A DNA stretch of 64,000 bases from Solibaculum mannosilyticum (GCF_015140235.1 NZ_AP023321.1:1230501-1294500), one strand, 5' to 3'; counted from the stretch's first letter, positions 24,797 through 33,563 are shown. Numbers and translations: made by a program. The notes: a model not told the origin generated them from the sequence alone.

Positions 24797-26013
24797 TTGT
24801 TTTCACTCCCCATGGAAGTTTTTTCAAACGCCGTACAATGGATTTTTCCGTCTGAAACCTGAAGAGAAATAGTATCTCCTAAGGCCACATCTTCAGTTGA
24901 TCGGATGGTTTTATCCTTTGTCCGAGCAACGGTATATCCTCTGGCCAATACTTTTAAAGGACTCAGTGCGTCTAATTTGGCAGCCATTTCGGCCAGCTTT
25001 TTCCTCGGTTCAAAAAGCTTACGATGGTATGCGCTGACAAGATCATTGGAGATTTGATCCAGCAACATACGTTTTTCCAGCAAGATATCCTGAGGCTGGT
25101 GAAAAATACGGGATTTCTCAACCTGTTCCAGACGATGTCGTGCTTGTTCGACCATAAGGAGCATATTCTGGATCATAGTAGCGCGAACTATATGAAGCTC
25201 AGCCAGAAGATCCGATGCCTGGGGGACTGCCAGTTCAGCAGCGGCGGATGGAGTGGGAGCCCGTAGATCGGCCGCTAAATCACACAAGGTATAGTCGGTT
25301 TCATGACCGACTGCCGAGATTACTGGAATATCCGATCGGGCAACAGCTTGTACAACCTCCTCACTGTTAAAAGCCCATAGATCCTCCATCGAACCGCCGC
25401 CTCTTCCTACAATAATGACGTCGGCAGCCTTTTTCTGGTTGATCAAATCAAGCGCCGCTGCAATTTGGGAAGGGGCTTCTTCTCCCTGCACCAATACTGG
25501 ACAAAGGACTACCTCCGCCAGTGGGAATCGACGGTTTAAAATATTTTTGATATCCTGCACGGCGGCGCCTGTGGGAGACGTCACTACGCCTACCCGCATC
25601 GGCATCGACGGCAGGGCTTTTTTCCGGCTTTGCTCAAAGAGTCCTTGGGCATGGAGCTTTTTTTTCAATTGCTCCAAAGCTACCTGCATGGCCCCTACAC
25701 CGGCCGGCTGCATGTCATCAATATAAAACTGATACTGCCCGTCCCGTTCATAAAGCGAGATTCGTCCTCGTACCAGCACTTTCATCCCATTCTCCGGGAC
25801 AAACCGGAGCCGAGACGCCACATTTTTAAACATAACCGCTTTTATTGCTGACTGATCGTCTTTCAGGGAGAGGTAACAATGGCCCGAGCGATAATGATTG
25901 ACAAAATTGGAGACCTCACCAGTTAAGTAAACCGACTGAAGACGAGGATCTCCTTCTAAGATGGATTTTACATAAGTATTCACCTGGGTAACCGTAAGCA
26001 CAAGATTGCTCAT
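24793..26013 (-). CDS. xseA: Exodeoxyribonuclease VII large subunit
   Basis: 406 residues from ATG 26013 (MSNLVLTVTQVNTYVKSILE), chosen for GGGGAGGTTTT just upstream. An OB-fold (VYLTGEVSNFVNHYRSGHCY) precedes the catalytic region (VVTSPTGAAVQDIKNIL, IIVGRGGGSMEDLWAFNSEE, AVGHETDYTLCDLAADLRAP). The C-terminus is coiled coil and ends in VLARGYTVART. XseAB cuts single-stranded DNA from both ends. Confidence 0.95.
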   Translation of the reverse strand: MSNLVLTVTQVNTYVKSILEGDPRLQSVYLTGEVSNFVNHYRSGHCYLSLKDDQSAIKAVMFKNVASRLRFVPENGMKVLVRGRISLYERDGQYQFYIDDMQPAGVGAMQVALEQLKKKLHAQGLFEQSRKKALPSMPMRVGVVTSPTGAAVQDIKNILNRRFPLAEVVLCPVLVQGEEAPSQIAAALDLINQKKAADVIIVGRGGGSMEDLWAFNSEEVVQAVARSDIPVISAVGHETDYTLCDLAADLRAPTPSAAAELAVPQASDLLAELHIVRATMIQNMLLMVEQARHRLEQVEKSRIFHQPQDILLEKRMLLDQISNDLVSAYHRKLFEPRKKLAEMAAKLDALSPLKVLARGYTVARTKDKTIRSTEDVALGDTISLQVSDGKIHCTAFEKTSMGSENK

Positions 26014-26047
26014 AAAACCTCCCCAAAAGGACAAAGTACAATGCTGA

Positions 26048-26470
26048 TTATTCCGCTGGTTGAGGGGATTTGTCCCTGCGGGATACAGCGCCTAAAATTC
26101 CATTGAGAAAAGAGGCGTCTTCATCCCCGCCGTATTGTTTGGCGAGCTCCACCGCTTCGTTGATGGATACGCCGTCCGGTACATCGGACACATAAAGCAT
26201 TTCGTAACAACTGAGACGCAGCAGAGAGAGCACCACTCGGGACAGTCTTTTCTTATCCCACTTTTCAGAATACTTCTCAATCATTTGATCGATCTCATCC
26301 ATATGATTGCATGCGCCTTCCGCCGCCGAGACGGCATAAGGAGCTACCTCAATTTGGCGTGCCTCGGTAGCCTCGTCTATAATGTCGGAAATGCCTTCCT
26401 CTTGAGGGCGAAAGCTTTTTTCAAACAGCAATATAAAAGCCTGCTCACGGGCTTGTCTTCTCGTCATCAT
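26048..26470 (-). CDS. nusB: Transcription antitermination factor NusB
   Basis: 140 residues with RRQAREQAFILLFEKSF at the N-terminus and WDKKRLSRVVLSLLRLSCYE and VSINEAVELAKQYGG later. These are the RNA- and NusE-binding elements of NusB, which supports rRNA antitermination. GGAGCTGGGACA precedes the ATG. A hairpin separates it from asp23. Confidence 0.94.
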   Translation of the reverse strand: MMTRRQAREQAFILLFEKSFRPQEEGISDIIDEATEARQIEVAPYAVSAAEGACNHMDEIDQMIEKYSEKWDKKRLSRVVLSLLRLSCYEMLYVSDVPDGVSINEAVELAKQYGGDEDASFLNGILGAVSRRDKSPQPAE

Positions 26471-26497
26471 TGTCCCAGCTCCTCAAAGTCCTTTTGA

Positions 26498-26536
26498 ATA
26501 AGCAACCCTCCACCACACAAGTGGAGGGTTGCTTAT
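26498..26536 (-). terminator. Hairpin between asp23-like gene and nusB
   Basis: A perfect 16-bp stem, ATAAGCAACCCTCCAC (26498-26513) with its complement (26521-26536). No clear U-tract follows on the minus strand, so it may stabilise or process the mRNA rather than end it. Confidence 0.6.
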
Positions 26537-26550
26537 ATTTAAATTATCTT

Positions 26551-26925
26551 TTAAGCCTCCTGAGTCTCCAACGCTACGTTTGCCACATGGACATTCACCC
26601 TTGTAACCACGCGGCCCGTCATACTCTGGATGGCTTCTTTCACATTTTTTTGGATGGCACCTGCCACCGTTGGGATATGGCATCCCATGTTAAGATTAAC
26701 GTAAAGGTCAAGAATCAATTCGTTTTCGTCGCTTGTGATGACAACCGACCGCGCCACTCTTTGCTGGGAGAAAAGACCTTTGATGTGGGTATGCTTTGCC
26801 AAAGACGCTACACCTTCCACTTCACTGGCCGCAGTGCTGGCGATAGAAGCCAGTACACGCTCCGAGATGATACACGATCCACTGCTGGATACCTCTGTTT
26901 CTGGATAAATTGGACGACGCTCCAA
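26551..26925 (-). CDS. Asp23/Gls24 family envelope stress protein
   Basis: 124 residues of the Asp23 (YqhY) family. It has CIISERVLASIASTAASEVE at the N-terminus, ELILDLYVNLNMGCHIPTVA in the middle and VTRVNVHVANVAL near the end. The start is TTG after AAGGAGGAGATTTC. In Firmicutes the YqhY protein lies upstream of nusB and is linked to lipid metabolism and envelope stress. It is the first gene of the operon that runs to recN. Confidence 0.9.
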   Translation of the reverse strand: MERRPIYPETEVSSSGSCIISERVLASIASTAASEVEGVASLAKHTHIKGLFSQQRVARSVVITSDENELILDLYVNLNMGCHIPTVAGAIQKNVKEAIQSMTGRVVTRVNVHVANVALETQEA

Positions 26926-27067
26926 AGAAATCTCCTCCTTATCGCTGCGTACAATGTTACTCGATTGTGGCGACCATTTCAGCCGCTATCGTCCAGGGCC
27001 ATAGGGATCAAAAATCATCCGCCCATTTTTAGGCAAGGGCGCAGATACACAAACTATTACACTCTTT

Positions 27068-27095
27068 ATTATACCACAAACTTCCGTCTACACAA
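27068..27095 (-). promoter_or_regulatory. Sigma-A promoter of the asp23-to-recN operon
   Basis: TTGTGT (27090-27095), 16 bases, TATAAT (27068-27073) on the minus strand. The leader is about 140 bases, and I see no riboswitch in it. Confidence 0.6.
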
Positions 27096-27195
27096 CCACC
27101 TTTCTCCCTGAAATTTGCATACAAGCGAATATCTCTTGCATAAATCCGGGGATTACCTGTATAATCTCGCACAACCGTTCCTTTTCCTTCCCCAC

Positions 27196-27241
27196 AAAAA
27201 ACGGCGCCTTTGAAGCATTTGCCCAAAGTCGCCGTCTTTTT
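27196..27241 (-). terminator. Intrinsic terminator of the spoIIIA operon
   Basis: AAAAAACGGCGCCTTTG (27196-27212) pairs with CAAAGTCGCCGTCTTTTT (27224-27241). It follows the spoIIIAH stop by 20 bases. Confidence 0.8.
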
Positions 27242-27261
27242 GTTTCCGCTTTTTTCAGGAA

Positions 27262-27882
27262 TTATTCTACTGGTACAATGGTGATGTTGTCGGCCGACAC
27301 CTGTGCATTGGAGGTAATAACGTCTTTGATCTGAGCCACTTCGCTGGGCAGGAGTCCGTCCGACTGGACGATCACATTGGCTTTGTCGTCCTCAATGTAC
27401 ACCATGCATTCTGTAAAGCCTTTGGCCTTGATAAGATTTTCAATCTCGCCTTCGTCCTTGACGTTTTGAGCGATTTTGGCGGAGGCGGCCAAGGCTTCGG
27501 TTTTGGCCGAGTCATCGGCTTGTGCATCGGCTAGGACATCCTTCAAAACGTCTACAGCCTCTTCCCTGGACTGTTCACGATTGAGCCGGGCTTCTACAAA
27601 ATAAGCGCTGCCCTGGGTTTGGGTGGCCGAAGCGTCGCCTTCATCTGCTGTACTGGCATCATCGCCTTCGGGGGTAGAGGCATCGCCGCTGGACGCCTCT
27701 GATGCATTGACATAAGCTGCGTCGCCGTAATTATAAGTCTCGGAGGAGGAGCTGCTCAAGGTACCGGTGGCAGTGAAGTCCTCGCCCGCCTTATTGAACT
27801 GGAAGTTGAGGTAAATGGCAAGCCCTAACGCGACAACCAGCGTGGCAATCAAAACCTGACGTTTTCCAAACATTGTTTTCAT
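27262..27882 (-). CDS. spoIIIAH: Stage III sporulation protein AH
   Basis: 206 residues from ATG 27882, preceded by AAGGGGAGATTTCTT. One N-terminal helix (QVLIATLVVALGLAIYLNF), a low-complexity Ser/Ala/Asp linker (about 40-95), then a ring-building domain related to YscJ/FliF (EAVDVLKDVLADAQADDSAK to the end). In B. subtilis it forms the mother-cell half of the channel by binding SpoIIQ across the intermembrane space. Last gene of the operon. Confidence 0.93.
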   Translation of the reverse strand: MKTMFGKRQVLIATLVVALGLAIYLNFQFNKAGEDFTATGTLSSSSSETYNYGDAAYVNASEASSGDASTPEGDDASTADEGDASATQTQGSAYFVEARLNREQSREEAVDVLKDVLADAQADDSAKTEALAASAKIAQNVKDEGEIENLIKAKGFTECMVYIEDDKANVIVQSDGLLPSEVAQIKDVITSNAQVSADNITIVPVE

Positions 27883-27898
27883 AAGAAATCTCCCCTTA

Positions 27899-28492
27899 TT
27901 ACTTTGTTTCACTGGATCGTTTTGTTACACACACCCGCTTGGATGAGATGTCAAGAGCGGTGGTGATGGCTTGCGAGATGCGGGTTTGTACCACTGGATC
28001 GTCCCCGCCCTGGCATACAACCACTACTCCTTTGATCTGTGGCTCCAATTGCGTTTTGATCAGCGCCTTTTCCCCTCCTTCCGGATCGTCCACTAGGATG
28101 ACGTTTTGTTCTACATCCTGCCGCTCTTGGATCCTTGTGGTGTTCTCCCCCGTTATGTCCTGTGATTTATCGGTATTTTTCTGCTCCTGATTGGCGTAAA
28201 TATTTTGAACGCCGGTTTCCAGCGTGACCATGATTTCCGATTGCCCCACCCCTTCGATGCTATTGACAATGGAGGCGAGCCTTTGCTGAAGAAGATCGGT
28301 GTATTCCGATGTCGTCATAGTGGTGGTCGTCTCTTCGTTTTTCGTGGCCGTCTCGCTCTTGGGCCAGAAGGAGGACAATAAAATAAGAACCATCCCAGCG
28401 ATGCCGGCAATCAGGATAATTTTTTTCCCCTTTTCACCGCTTACATATTTGTGAAAGGCTCCTTGTATCGTCCCCATGGCATCTCCCTTCAT
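27899..28492 (-). CDS. spoIIIAG: Stage III sporulation protein AG
   Basis: 197 residues with one N-terminal helix (IILIAGIAGMVLILLSSFW) and a ring-forming extracellular domain (QQRLASIVNSIEGVGQSEIM, then IKGVVVVCQGGDDP). SpoIIIAG forms the large ring of the mother cell-forespore channel. It overlaps spoIIIAF by four bases. ATG at 28492 follows GGAGGTGAAAACATC; an internal ATG after AAGGGAGATGCC is an alternative. Confidence 0.93.
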   Translation of the reverse strand: MKGDAMGTIQGAFHKYVSGEKGKKIILIAGIAGMVLILLSSFWPKSETATKNEETTTTMTTSEYTDLLQQRLASIVNSIEGVGQSEIMVTLETGVQNIYANQEQKNTDKSQDITGENTTRIQERQDVEQNVILVDDPEGGEKALIKTQLEPQIKGVVVVCQGGDDPVVQTRISQAITTALDISSKRVCVTKRSSETK

Positions 28493-28983
28493 GATGTTTT
28501 CACCTCCGATACGCTTAAAACACGGGGCGTAAATCCCAGTGTTTCTTGTATCGCCGACCGAACGCTGCCCTTCATTTTCTGATCTTCATCTTTGAGGACA
28601 ACGTCAATCTGTTTAATGGATATGCTGCCGTCTGCGTCGGTATCCATATGAATGAGAATTTTTTCTGGAGTAATTCCGACTTTTTGTGTGGCGTCCATGC
28701 TAAGCTGTTTGAGGCGTACTTCTACCTGATCCTGAAGCTGACGGTGCATCTCCTGCTTAAGATTTTGGGCGCTTTCCTCTACGCTGATCGGTTCGTCCGG
28801 CAAAGAGAATTCCGGCAAAGAGTCGGAATTAAAAAATGGGGAAAGGAAGCAGCAGAGGAAAAACGCTGCTACCGCCACTTTAAAGATCTTTTGCAAAGCT
28901 CCGGATGGAGCAAGCATTTGCGCCAAAGCCGCCGCTAAGGCGCCCATACAGATGGCAGTGGCCCATCCTCGAATCCAGTCCAT
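28489..28983 (-). CDS. spoIIIAF: Stage III sporulation protein AF
   Basis: 164 residues from ATG 28983, which overlaps the spoIIIAE stop by one base. Two hydrophobic segments (WATAICMGALAAALAQML, VAVAAFFLCCFLSPFF) precede a soluble ring-type domain that ends VKTS. It is part of the SpoIIIA channel in the mother-cell membrane. Confidence 0.92.
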   Translation of the reverse strand: MDWIRGWATAICMGALAAALAQMLAPSGALQKIFKVAVAAFFLCCFLSPFFNSDSLPEFSLPDEPISVEESAQNLKQEMHRQLQDQVEVRLKQLSMDATQKVGITPEKILIHMDTDADGSISIKQIDVVLKDEDQKMKGSVRSAIQETLGFTPRVLSVSEVKTS

Positions 28984-30146
28984 TATACGCTCACCCCCAG
29001 TGCAAGCAGTATGGTGGTAGAGATGATAAGCAAGAGAGAACAGCACAGCATTACAGCGATCAGTAGGTTCAAGACTTTAGCAGTGGATCGAAGCATAGCT
29101 GAAATCTGCTTTAAATCAAAGAGATCGGAGAATGCAGCCCCGATGTTGAGAATAAATTGCCAGATGAGAGCTTGGATGAGAGGCGGAACAAAAATGACGA
29201 TAACCGCCAGGATTCCAAAGCTTCCTACCGTACTTTTGAGCAGCCCTACACATCCCTGGACAGCGCCTAAGGCGTCACCCAATGCACTGCCCACCACGGG
29301 GATAAAACTGCCGCTGAAGAATTTAGCCGCCTTGATGGCCACGCCGTCGGACGCGTTGCCCACCACGCCTTGGATGGAAAGGATGCCCACAAAGATGGTC
29401 ATCACCAGTCCGAGCACCCAGGAAGCTACTTTCTGGATACTCCCCGCCGTAGCGCTTAAATTGAGGTTGGGCGCCACGGCGGAAACCAAGCTGAAGGCTA
29501 GGAAAAGGGACAAAAGAGGGACGACAATGGTGTTGGCTGCTGAGGACACCACCTGTGCTACGCCAAAGAGAAGTCCCTGGTAGAGGGAAGCGGTGACAGG
29601 TTGTCCCGCTGCAGTGGTGATGCCGGCAAATACGGGAATAAAGGACAACATAAACGTCGAACTGGCCCTTACGGCCTCCCCTGCCTTTTGAATGACCTCC
29701 AACACGGGAAGGATGATCGCCACCCCTACGGATAACGCGGCCACCGCCCCAAATACACCGGCAAGAGGACGTTCCCCAAAGGAAATCTTAAATCCTTCCA
29801 GCAAAGCGCACAGTAAAATAATACCCGCCACAGCAGCAGCTGACTTAAGCGGACCTTTCGCACTTTCTTTGACGGTATCGGTGAGGGTTGTGGCAACGCT
29901 GTCGGTGGTGAGACCTAGGAGGCTGTCCGGCTGAATGGAGTCGATCCCCAATTTTCGAAGCAACTCTTTTGTTTCCTCAGGAAGCTCATCGGTAAGTTCA
30001 TCGGCACCGCTGGCCTTGAGCTGATCTTCAAAATCATATTCTGAGACTGTGTCAGAGGTACTGGATATGGCATCGGAAGCCCCAACTGCTAAGGGGAACA
30101 GCATCGTTAAGAAGAAAAAAAGAGTGCAGATCAGCATCTTTTTCAT
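28983..30146 (-). CDS. spoIIIAE: Stage III sporulation protein AE
   Basis: 387 residues. A signal-type helix (MLICTLFFFLTMLFPLAVGA) and a luminal segment are followed by about eight membrane helices, including FLTS-like blocks such as MLSFIPVFAGITTAAGQPVT. It is a conserved polytopic component of the SpoIIIA complex. The start follows AAAGGGGGACGTGAAAAC. Confidence 0.93.
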   Translation of the reverse strand: MKKMLICTLFFFLTMLFPLAVGASDAISSTSDTVSEYDFEDQLKASGADELTDELPEETKELLRKLGIDSIQPDSLLGLTTDSVATTLTDTVKESAKGPLKSAAAVAGIILLCALLEGFKISFGERPLAGVFGAVAALSVGVAIILPVLEVIQKAGEAVRASSTFMLSFIPVFAGITTAAGQPVTASLYQGLLFGVAQVVSSAANTIVVPLLSLFLAFSLVSAVAPNLNLSATAGSIQKVASWVLGLVMTIFVGILSIQGVVGNASDGVAIKAAKFFSGSFIPVVGSALGDALGAVQGCVGLLKSTVGSFGILAVIVIFVPPLIQALIWQFILNIGAAFSDLFDLKQISAMLRSTAKVLNLLIAVMLCCSLLLIISTTILLALGVSV

Positions 30147-30162
30147 GTTTTCACGTCCCCCT

Positions 30163-30552
30163 TTACCCCCGGATAAGCGATATAGCCATATCGGCTACCT
30201 TTTGGAACAGCGGTAAGGCGAAAATCAAAATGGCCACTTTTCCAGCCAGTTCAATCTTGGATGCCAGTGCAGTCTCTCCTACATCCCGGCAGCTGTCGCA
30301 GGCCAACTGCGTTAGAAAGCACACCCCCAAAGATTTGAACAAAATACCAGCATATTCCGTCGGCATACCGGCTGCCGATACGAGATCGCTCATCTGACGG
30401 ACGGCTGGCGTCACCTGAGACAGAATCAGGATCAACAGGATGATCCCGGCCCCAATGCTGATCATCATGGAGTATTCTGGATTTTGCTTCTTGATCAGGA
30501 TCGCGATGGCCGCAGCCACTACGCCGATGCCTGCAATGGCCGCGATGTTCAT
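30163..30552 (-). CDS. spoIIIAD: Stage III sporulation protein AD
   Basis: 129 residues, nearly all hydrophobic, with four helices (AGIGVVAAAIAILI, MMISIGAGIILLILILSQV, LGVCFLTQLACDSCRDVGE, VAILIFALPLFQKVADMAI). Overlaps spoIIIAC by four bases. Confidence 0.93.
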   Translation of the reverse strand: MNIAAIAGIGVVAAAIAILIKKQNPEYSMMISIGAGIILLILILSQVTPAVRQMSDLVSAAGMPTEYAGILFKSLGVCFLTQLACDSCRDVGETALASKIELAGKVAILIFALPLFQKVADMAISLIRG

Positions 30553-30743
30553 AATCCAAACACCGATTTGACCACATGGAACAAATCGCTAATCTCCTGG
30601 ATGATGATGGTCAATACCACAATCAATCCTGCCAACGTGGTCAGCATGGCTTGTTCCTCCCGTCCGGACCGTATCAGTACCTGGTTGAGGACAGCCACGA
30701 TTATGCCAATGGCGGCTATTTTAAAGATCAGATCCACATCCAT
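30549..30743 (-). CDS. spoIIIAC: Stage III sporulation protein AC
   Basis: 64 residues with two helices, the second being TLAGLIVVLTIIIQEISDLF. Matches SpoIIIAC in length and pattern. Start follows GGGAGGAATGAAAA. The 63 bases upstream, after spoIIIAB, hold no further gene. Confidence 0.94.
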   Translation of the reverse strand: MDVDLIFKIAAIGIIVAVLNQVLIRSGREEQAMLTTLAGLIVVLTIIIQEISDLFHVVKSVFGL

Positions 30744-30806
30744 TTTTCATTCCTCCCACGTCGGCAGGCGCACTGCGAAGCGGATGCCTGTTTTGATTGA
30801 TCCCAA

Positions 30807-31325
30807 CTATGCAAAAACGATGGCCGCTCCGATACCGGCTAAAATCCCTAGGGTGGAGTAGAGTCTTCCCATTCCATCCCGATCGGCCCGGGCCTGTTTG
30901 AGGGATTCCTCCACCAACTTGCCGTGGAGATGACAATTGGCTAATTGTCCTTCCACATCGGTCGTACCCAAGCCGCTGCCAAAGGCGTAGAGAATGCTGA
31001 GATCCTTTTCCTTGAGATATGATTTTTTGCCCTGCTTGCCCACGCTTTGCTCCCATGCGTCGGGAAATGCCATTCCTTCTTCGCAGTTCTTAGCGCACTG
31101 TTTTAAAAAGGGAAGGCATTCCAAATCCTTCTGAACCGACATTTGCCGAATGAGATCGGTCAGAGGCAAGGCTCTATAACGGATTTGTGTGGCGATATCC
31201 TGGATCATGGATAGTACGGCCTCCAACTGCTTAACACGGCCCCCAAATTCCGCCGACTTCATCATTCCCACTAAGGTCCCCGTCACAATCAAACACAACA
31301 GCCCTATGATCTTCAAGCAAGTCAC
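30807..31325 (-). CDS. spoIIIAB: Stage III sporulation protein AB
   Basis: 172 residues, related to type II secretion GspF. One N-terminal helix (LKIIGLLCLIVTGTLVGMM), a helical bundle with QIRYRALPLTDLI, and a C-terminal helix. It starts at GTG 31325 after AAGGTAG. The first 95 bases overlap the end of spoIIIAA in another frame, whereas in most genomes these genes overlap by only a few bases. Confidence 0.9.
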   Translation of the reverse strand: MTCLKIIGLLCLIVTGTLVGMMKSAEFGGRVKQLEAVLSMIQDIATQIRYRALPLTDLIRQMSVQKDLECLPFLKQCAKNCEEGMAFPDAWEQSVGKQGKKSYLKEKDLSILYAFGSGLGTTDVEGQLANCHLHGKLVEESLKQARADRDGMGRLYSTLGILAGIGAAIVFA

Positions 31326-32268
31326 CTACCTTCGTCACCGACTGGATCCGTCCAGGATGATCCCTGCCCGCCATAACGGCCACATAGTCGAACGCATGGG
31401 TGTTGAGTAAAGCTCGTCCTTGAGGACGGTTCATAAGCTCCGATAGACTGCCTGCGTGGATGGAAGCAATCATCTCCGCACCGCCGTTGACCCCAGCTTT
31501 GATGGCGTCGATATCGGCATCGTCCCCCACCTCGTCGCATACGATGACCTGAGGCGCCAGACTGCGCAATGCTTGCAGGATTCCCTGGGCCTTGGGATAA
31601 CCGTCCAGACAGTCGCAACAGGGGCCCAGATTATTTTGAGCCTGTCCTCGATAGACGCCTCCCAGTTCACCGCGTTCATCCACCAGGGCCACTCGATAGT
31701 AACATCCCGTGGCGCCGGAGGATAGCTGTCGTGCCAAGTCCCTGAGGATGGTTGTTTTGCCGCATCCCGGCGGTCCCGCCAAAAGAAGTCCCTTCGCACC
31801 TTTGGCAAAGGTGGAGTGGATGATGGAATCGGCTGCACCGAAATGCTGCCGGGCGATACGAAGATTGATAGAAGAGATGTCCCGCACACTGGAGATTTTA
31901 CCTTCCTCTAGTACAGCCGTACCACAGATGCCGGCTCGATGCCCTCCTCGGACGGTGATAAAGCCATTCTGGATATCTCCTTGAAAGCTATGGATGGAAT
32001 AGTCGCAAAGTGCGGCCATAGCCTTCTCCATGGTCTCTAGCGTGGCGGCGGGAAGCCCGTCCTGATAGACATTTGTCACATGTCCCTTTTCAGTGACAAA
32101 ATAAATTTGATCGGCCCCCGTCAGCACAACAGGCCCGCCTATATGTAGATGTACCTCTTGCGTCTTGGCCTTTACGTCCTCTGGGACACGTTTGAGCCAT
32201 GTGCTCCACTTCTCTCCCAATCGGCTGACGGCATCGTCATACCGGGTTGCCAATGTGATCTTATCCAT
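31231..32268 (-). CDS. spoIIIAA: Stage III sporulation protein AA (ATPase)
   Basis: 345 residues from ATG 32268, after AAAGGAGGGACAAGT. A secretion-type ATPase that powers the SpoIIIA channel. Walker A is LAGPPGCGKTTILRDLARQL; a Walker B-like QVIVCDEVGDDADIDAIKAG and ASIHAGSLSELMNRP follow. The C-terminal 30 or so residues (from DLLEDHRAVV) overlap spoIIIAB out of frame and look like an added tail. Confidence 0.93.
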   Translation of the reverse strand: MDKITLATRYDDAVSRLGEKWSTWLKRVPEDVKAKTQEVHLHIGGPVVLTGADQIYFVTEKGHVTNVYQDGLPAATLETMEKAMAALCDYSIHSFQGDIQNGFITVRGGHRAGICGTAVLEEGKISSVRDISSINLRIARQHFGAADSIIHSTFAKGAKGLLLAGPPGCGKTTILRDLARQLSSGATGCYYRVALVDERGELGGVYRGQAQNNLGPCCDCLDGYPKAQGILQALRSLAPQVIVCDEVGDDADIDAIKAGVNGGAEMIASIHAGSLSELMNRPQGRALLNTHAFDYVAVMAGRDHPGRIQSVTKVGDLLEDHRAVVFDCDGDLSGNDEVGGIWGPC

Positions 32269-32290
32269 ACTTGTCCCTCCTTTGCTAACA

Positions 32291-32319
32291 TAGATATGGG
32301 ACATCCCCATCCGATATGA
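32291..32319 (-). promoter_or_regulatory. Sigma-E-like promoter of the spoIIIA operon
   Basis: TCATATC (32313-32319), 14 bases, CATATCTA (32291-32298) on the minus strand. The -35 box matches six of seven sigma-E positions. It lies 23 bases before the spoIIIAA start codon. Confidence 0.55.
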
Positions 32320-32343
32320 CATAATCTTCCCCCTGAAATCAAA

Positions 32344-32391
32344 AAAAGGAACTCCGCTGTAGACTCATTTGTCTACAATGGAGTTCCTTTT
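32344..32391 (-). terminator. Intrinsic terminator of the purine operon / yccF region
   Basis: A long stem, AAAGGAACTCC and TGTAGAC pairing with GTCTACA and GGAGTTCCTTT, ends in TTTTTTT on the minus strand. It lies 23 bases past the yccF stop and isolates spoIIIA. Confidence 0.85.
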
Positions 32392-32413
32392 CTTTTTTCT
32401 ACCGCGTCTTGTT

Positions 32414-32779
32414 CTATACAGATACCACAGACGCCCCAAAAGGCATCAATGCCAATTTGGCCAGCTTAAAACACTGTTTTCCAAATGGAATACCAATAAT
32501 GGTAATACACAAGATACATCCAAGTATAGCCGATTCAATGGCTAAAAGGAGACCGCCAAAGATCATCCAAAGAATATTGAGCAAGACGGATCCTACCCCA
32601 CCGCCAAACTGCACCTCTTTCCCAAACGGGAAAAAGGCAAGACCGGCCAATTTGAAACACTGTATACCAATGGGAATTCCCACAATGGTGATGCACCATA
32701 CCACTCCTACCAGCACCCAACTAAGGCCCTGCCATATGCCGCCAAACAGGAACCACAGTGCGTTTCCCAAACAGCCCAA
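32414..32779 (-). CDS. YccF-domain inner membrane protein
   Basis: 121 residues made of two YccF repeats. Each has a helix, WCITIVGIPIGIQCFKLAGL or LCITIIGIPFGKQCFKLAKL, and ends in FPFGKEV or MPFGASV. I take TTG 32779 (MGCLGNALW) as start because AAAGGATGG lies seven bases upstream and the N-terminus matches the family. Function is unknown. It is co-oriented with the preceding membrane protein. Confidence 0.85.
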   Translation of the reverse strand: MGCLGNALWFLFGGIWQGLSWVLVGVVWCITIVGIPIGIQCFKLAGLAFFPFGKEVQFGGGVGSVLLNILWMIFGGLLLAIESAILGCILCITIIGIPFGKQCFKLAKLALMPFGASVVSV

Positions 32780-32834
32780 ACTGCCACCATCCTTTCCGGG
32801 ATATCGTAGGTATCAATATCTTTTTGTAGACTTA

Positions 32835-33524
32835 TTATTCATCGAAAAGGCTGTGGATGACTTGCTTTTCCGCCTCGGTTTTATAGGGGAACTTGTCCAA
32901 ATCTTCCGCATTTCTCTCGGCTGGGATATCCTTTTCCCGAACAATGCCATCTACTTGCGCCACGGCATTTAATTTGTCTTTTGCAAAGCCGTCGTTATAG
33001 AGATCCAAGCTTTTACCGGAGGGAAGCTCGATCCAATAAAACATCTTCCAATTTCCAGCTACGCTCATTTCTGTCGCACCATAGAGAAACTGGATGGAAG
33101 TTTCCGCTTTCGTGACTTCATCCCACGAGATGCTTTCGGTTTTGCTGCCAAAAGCATTGTAGTGACTCACGCCGGCACTGGTCACTTCATAATGGCTCGT
33201 CATGGCTACACAGGGGATAACAACCGATAAAACCACTGTTGCAGCCGTGATAATCACAAATTTAATGTGTTCCCGCAGGATAAAATGACCACGGTAAAGC
33301 CGTACGCCGATGCTGCCCAGCAGGAGGACAGGAACCACTGAACAAACAGTAGCCAAATTGTAAACCGAGCCGGCTACGCTGACAATGGCATCCGGCCTAG
33401 ATGTCAGAAAATTCGTTTGGATTAAAGTAATGAGGTAAGGGGCTCCCAGCAGGCAAAAGAATAACAGCCCCACTGCCACAATCAAGATACATTTTTCTAC
33501 TTTTGACTGTTCCAACTCGCACAT
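32835..33524 (-). CDS. Unknown membrane protein with C-terminal soluble domain
   Basis: 229 residues that I do not assign to a named family. Three helices (CILIVAVGLLFFCLLGAPYL, SVYNLATVCSVVPVLLLGSI, FVIITAATVVLSVVIPCVAM) precede a soluble part with VTSAGVSHYNAFGSKTESIS and FYWIELPSGKSLDLYN. That pattern recalls PH-like domains of small Firmicute membrane proteins. The start is uncertain: ATG 33524 has AAGG directly against it, while a TTG four codons on has better spacing. It lies 40 bases after purD. Confidence 0.65.
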   Translation of the reverse strand: MCELEQSKVEKCILIVAVGLLFFCLLGAPYLITLIQTNFLTSRPDAIVSVAGSVYNLATVCSVVPVLLLGSIGVRLYRGHFILREHIKFVIITAATVVLSVVIPCVAMTSHYEVTSAGVSHYNAFGSKTESISWDEVTKAETSIQFLYGATEMSVAGNWKMFYWIELPSGKSLDLYNDGFAKDKLNAVAQVDGIVREKDIPAERNAEDLDKFPYKTEAEKQVIHSLFDE

Positions 33525-33563
33525 CCTTATTGCAAAGAGAGGCCATTCTAATCGGCCCAGTTT

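Noticed and set aside
26470-27111. 213-codon plus-strand ORF
   Set aside because: It runs antisense to the asp23-type gene and its leader, and the peptide is unlike any family.
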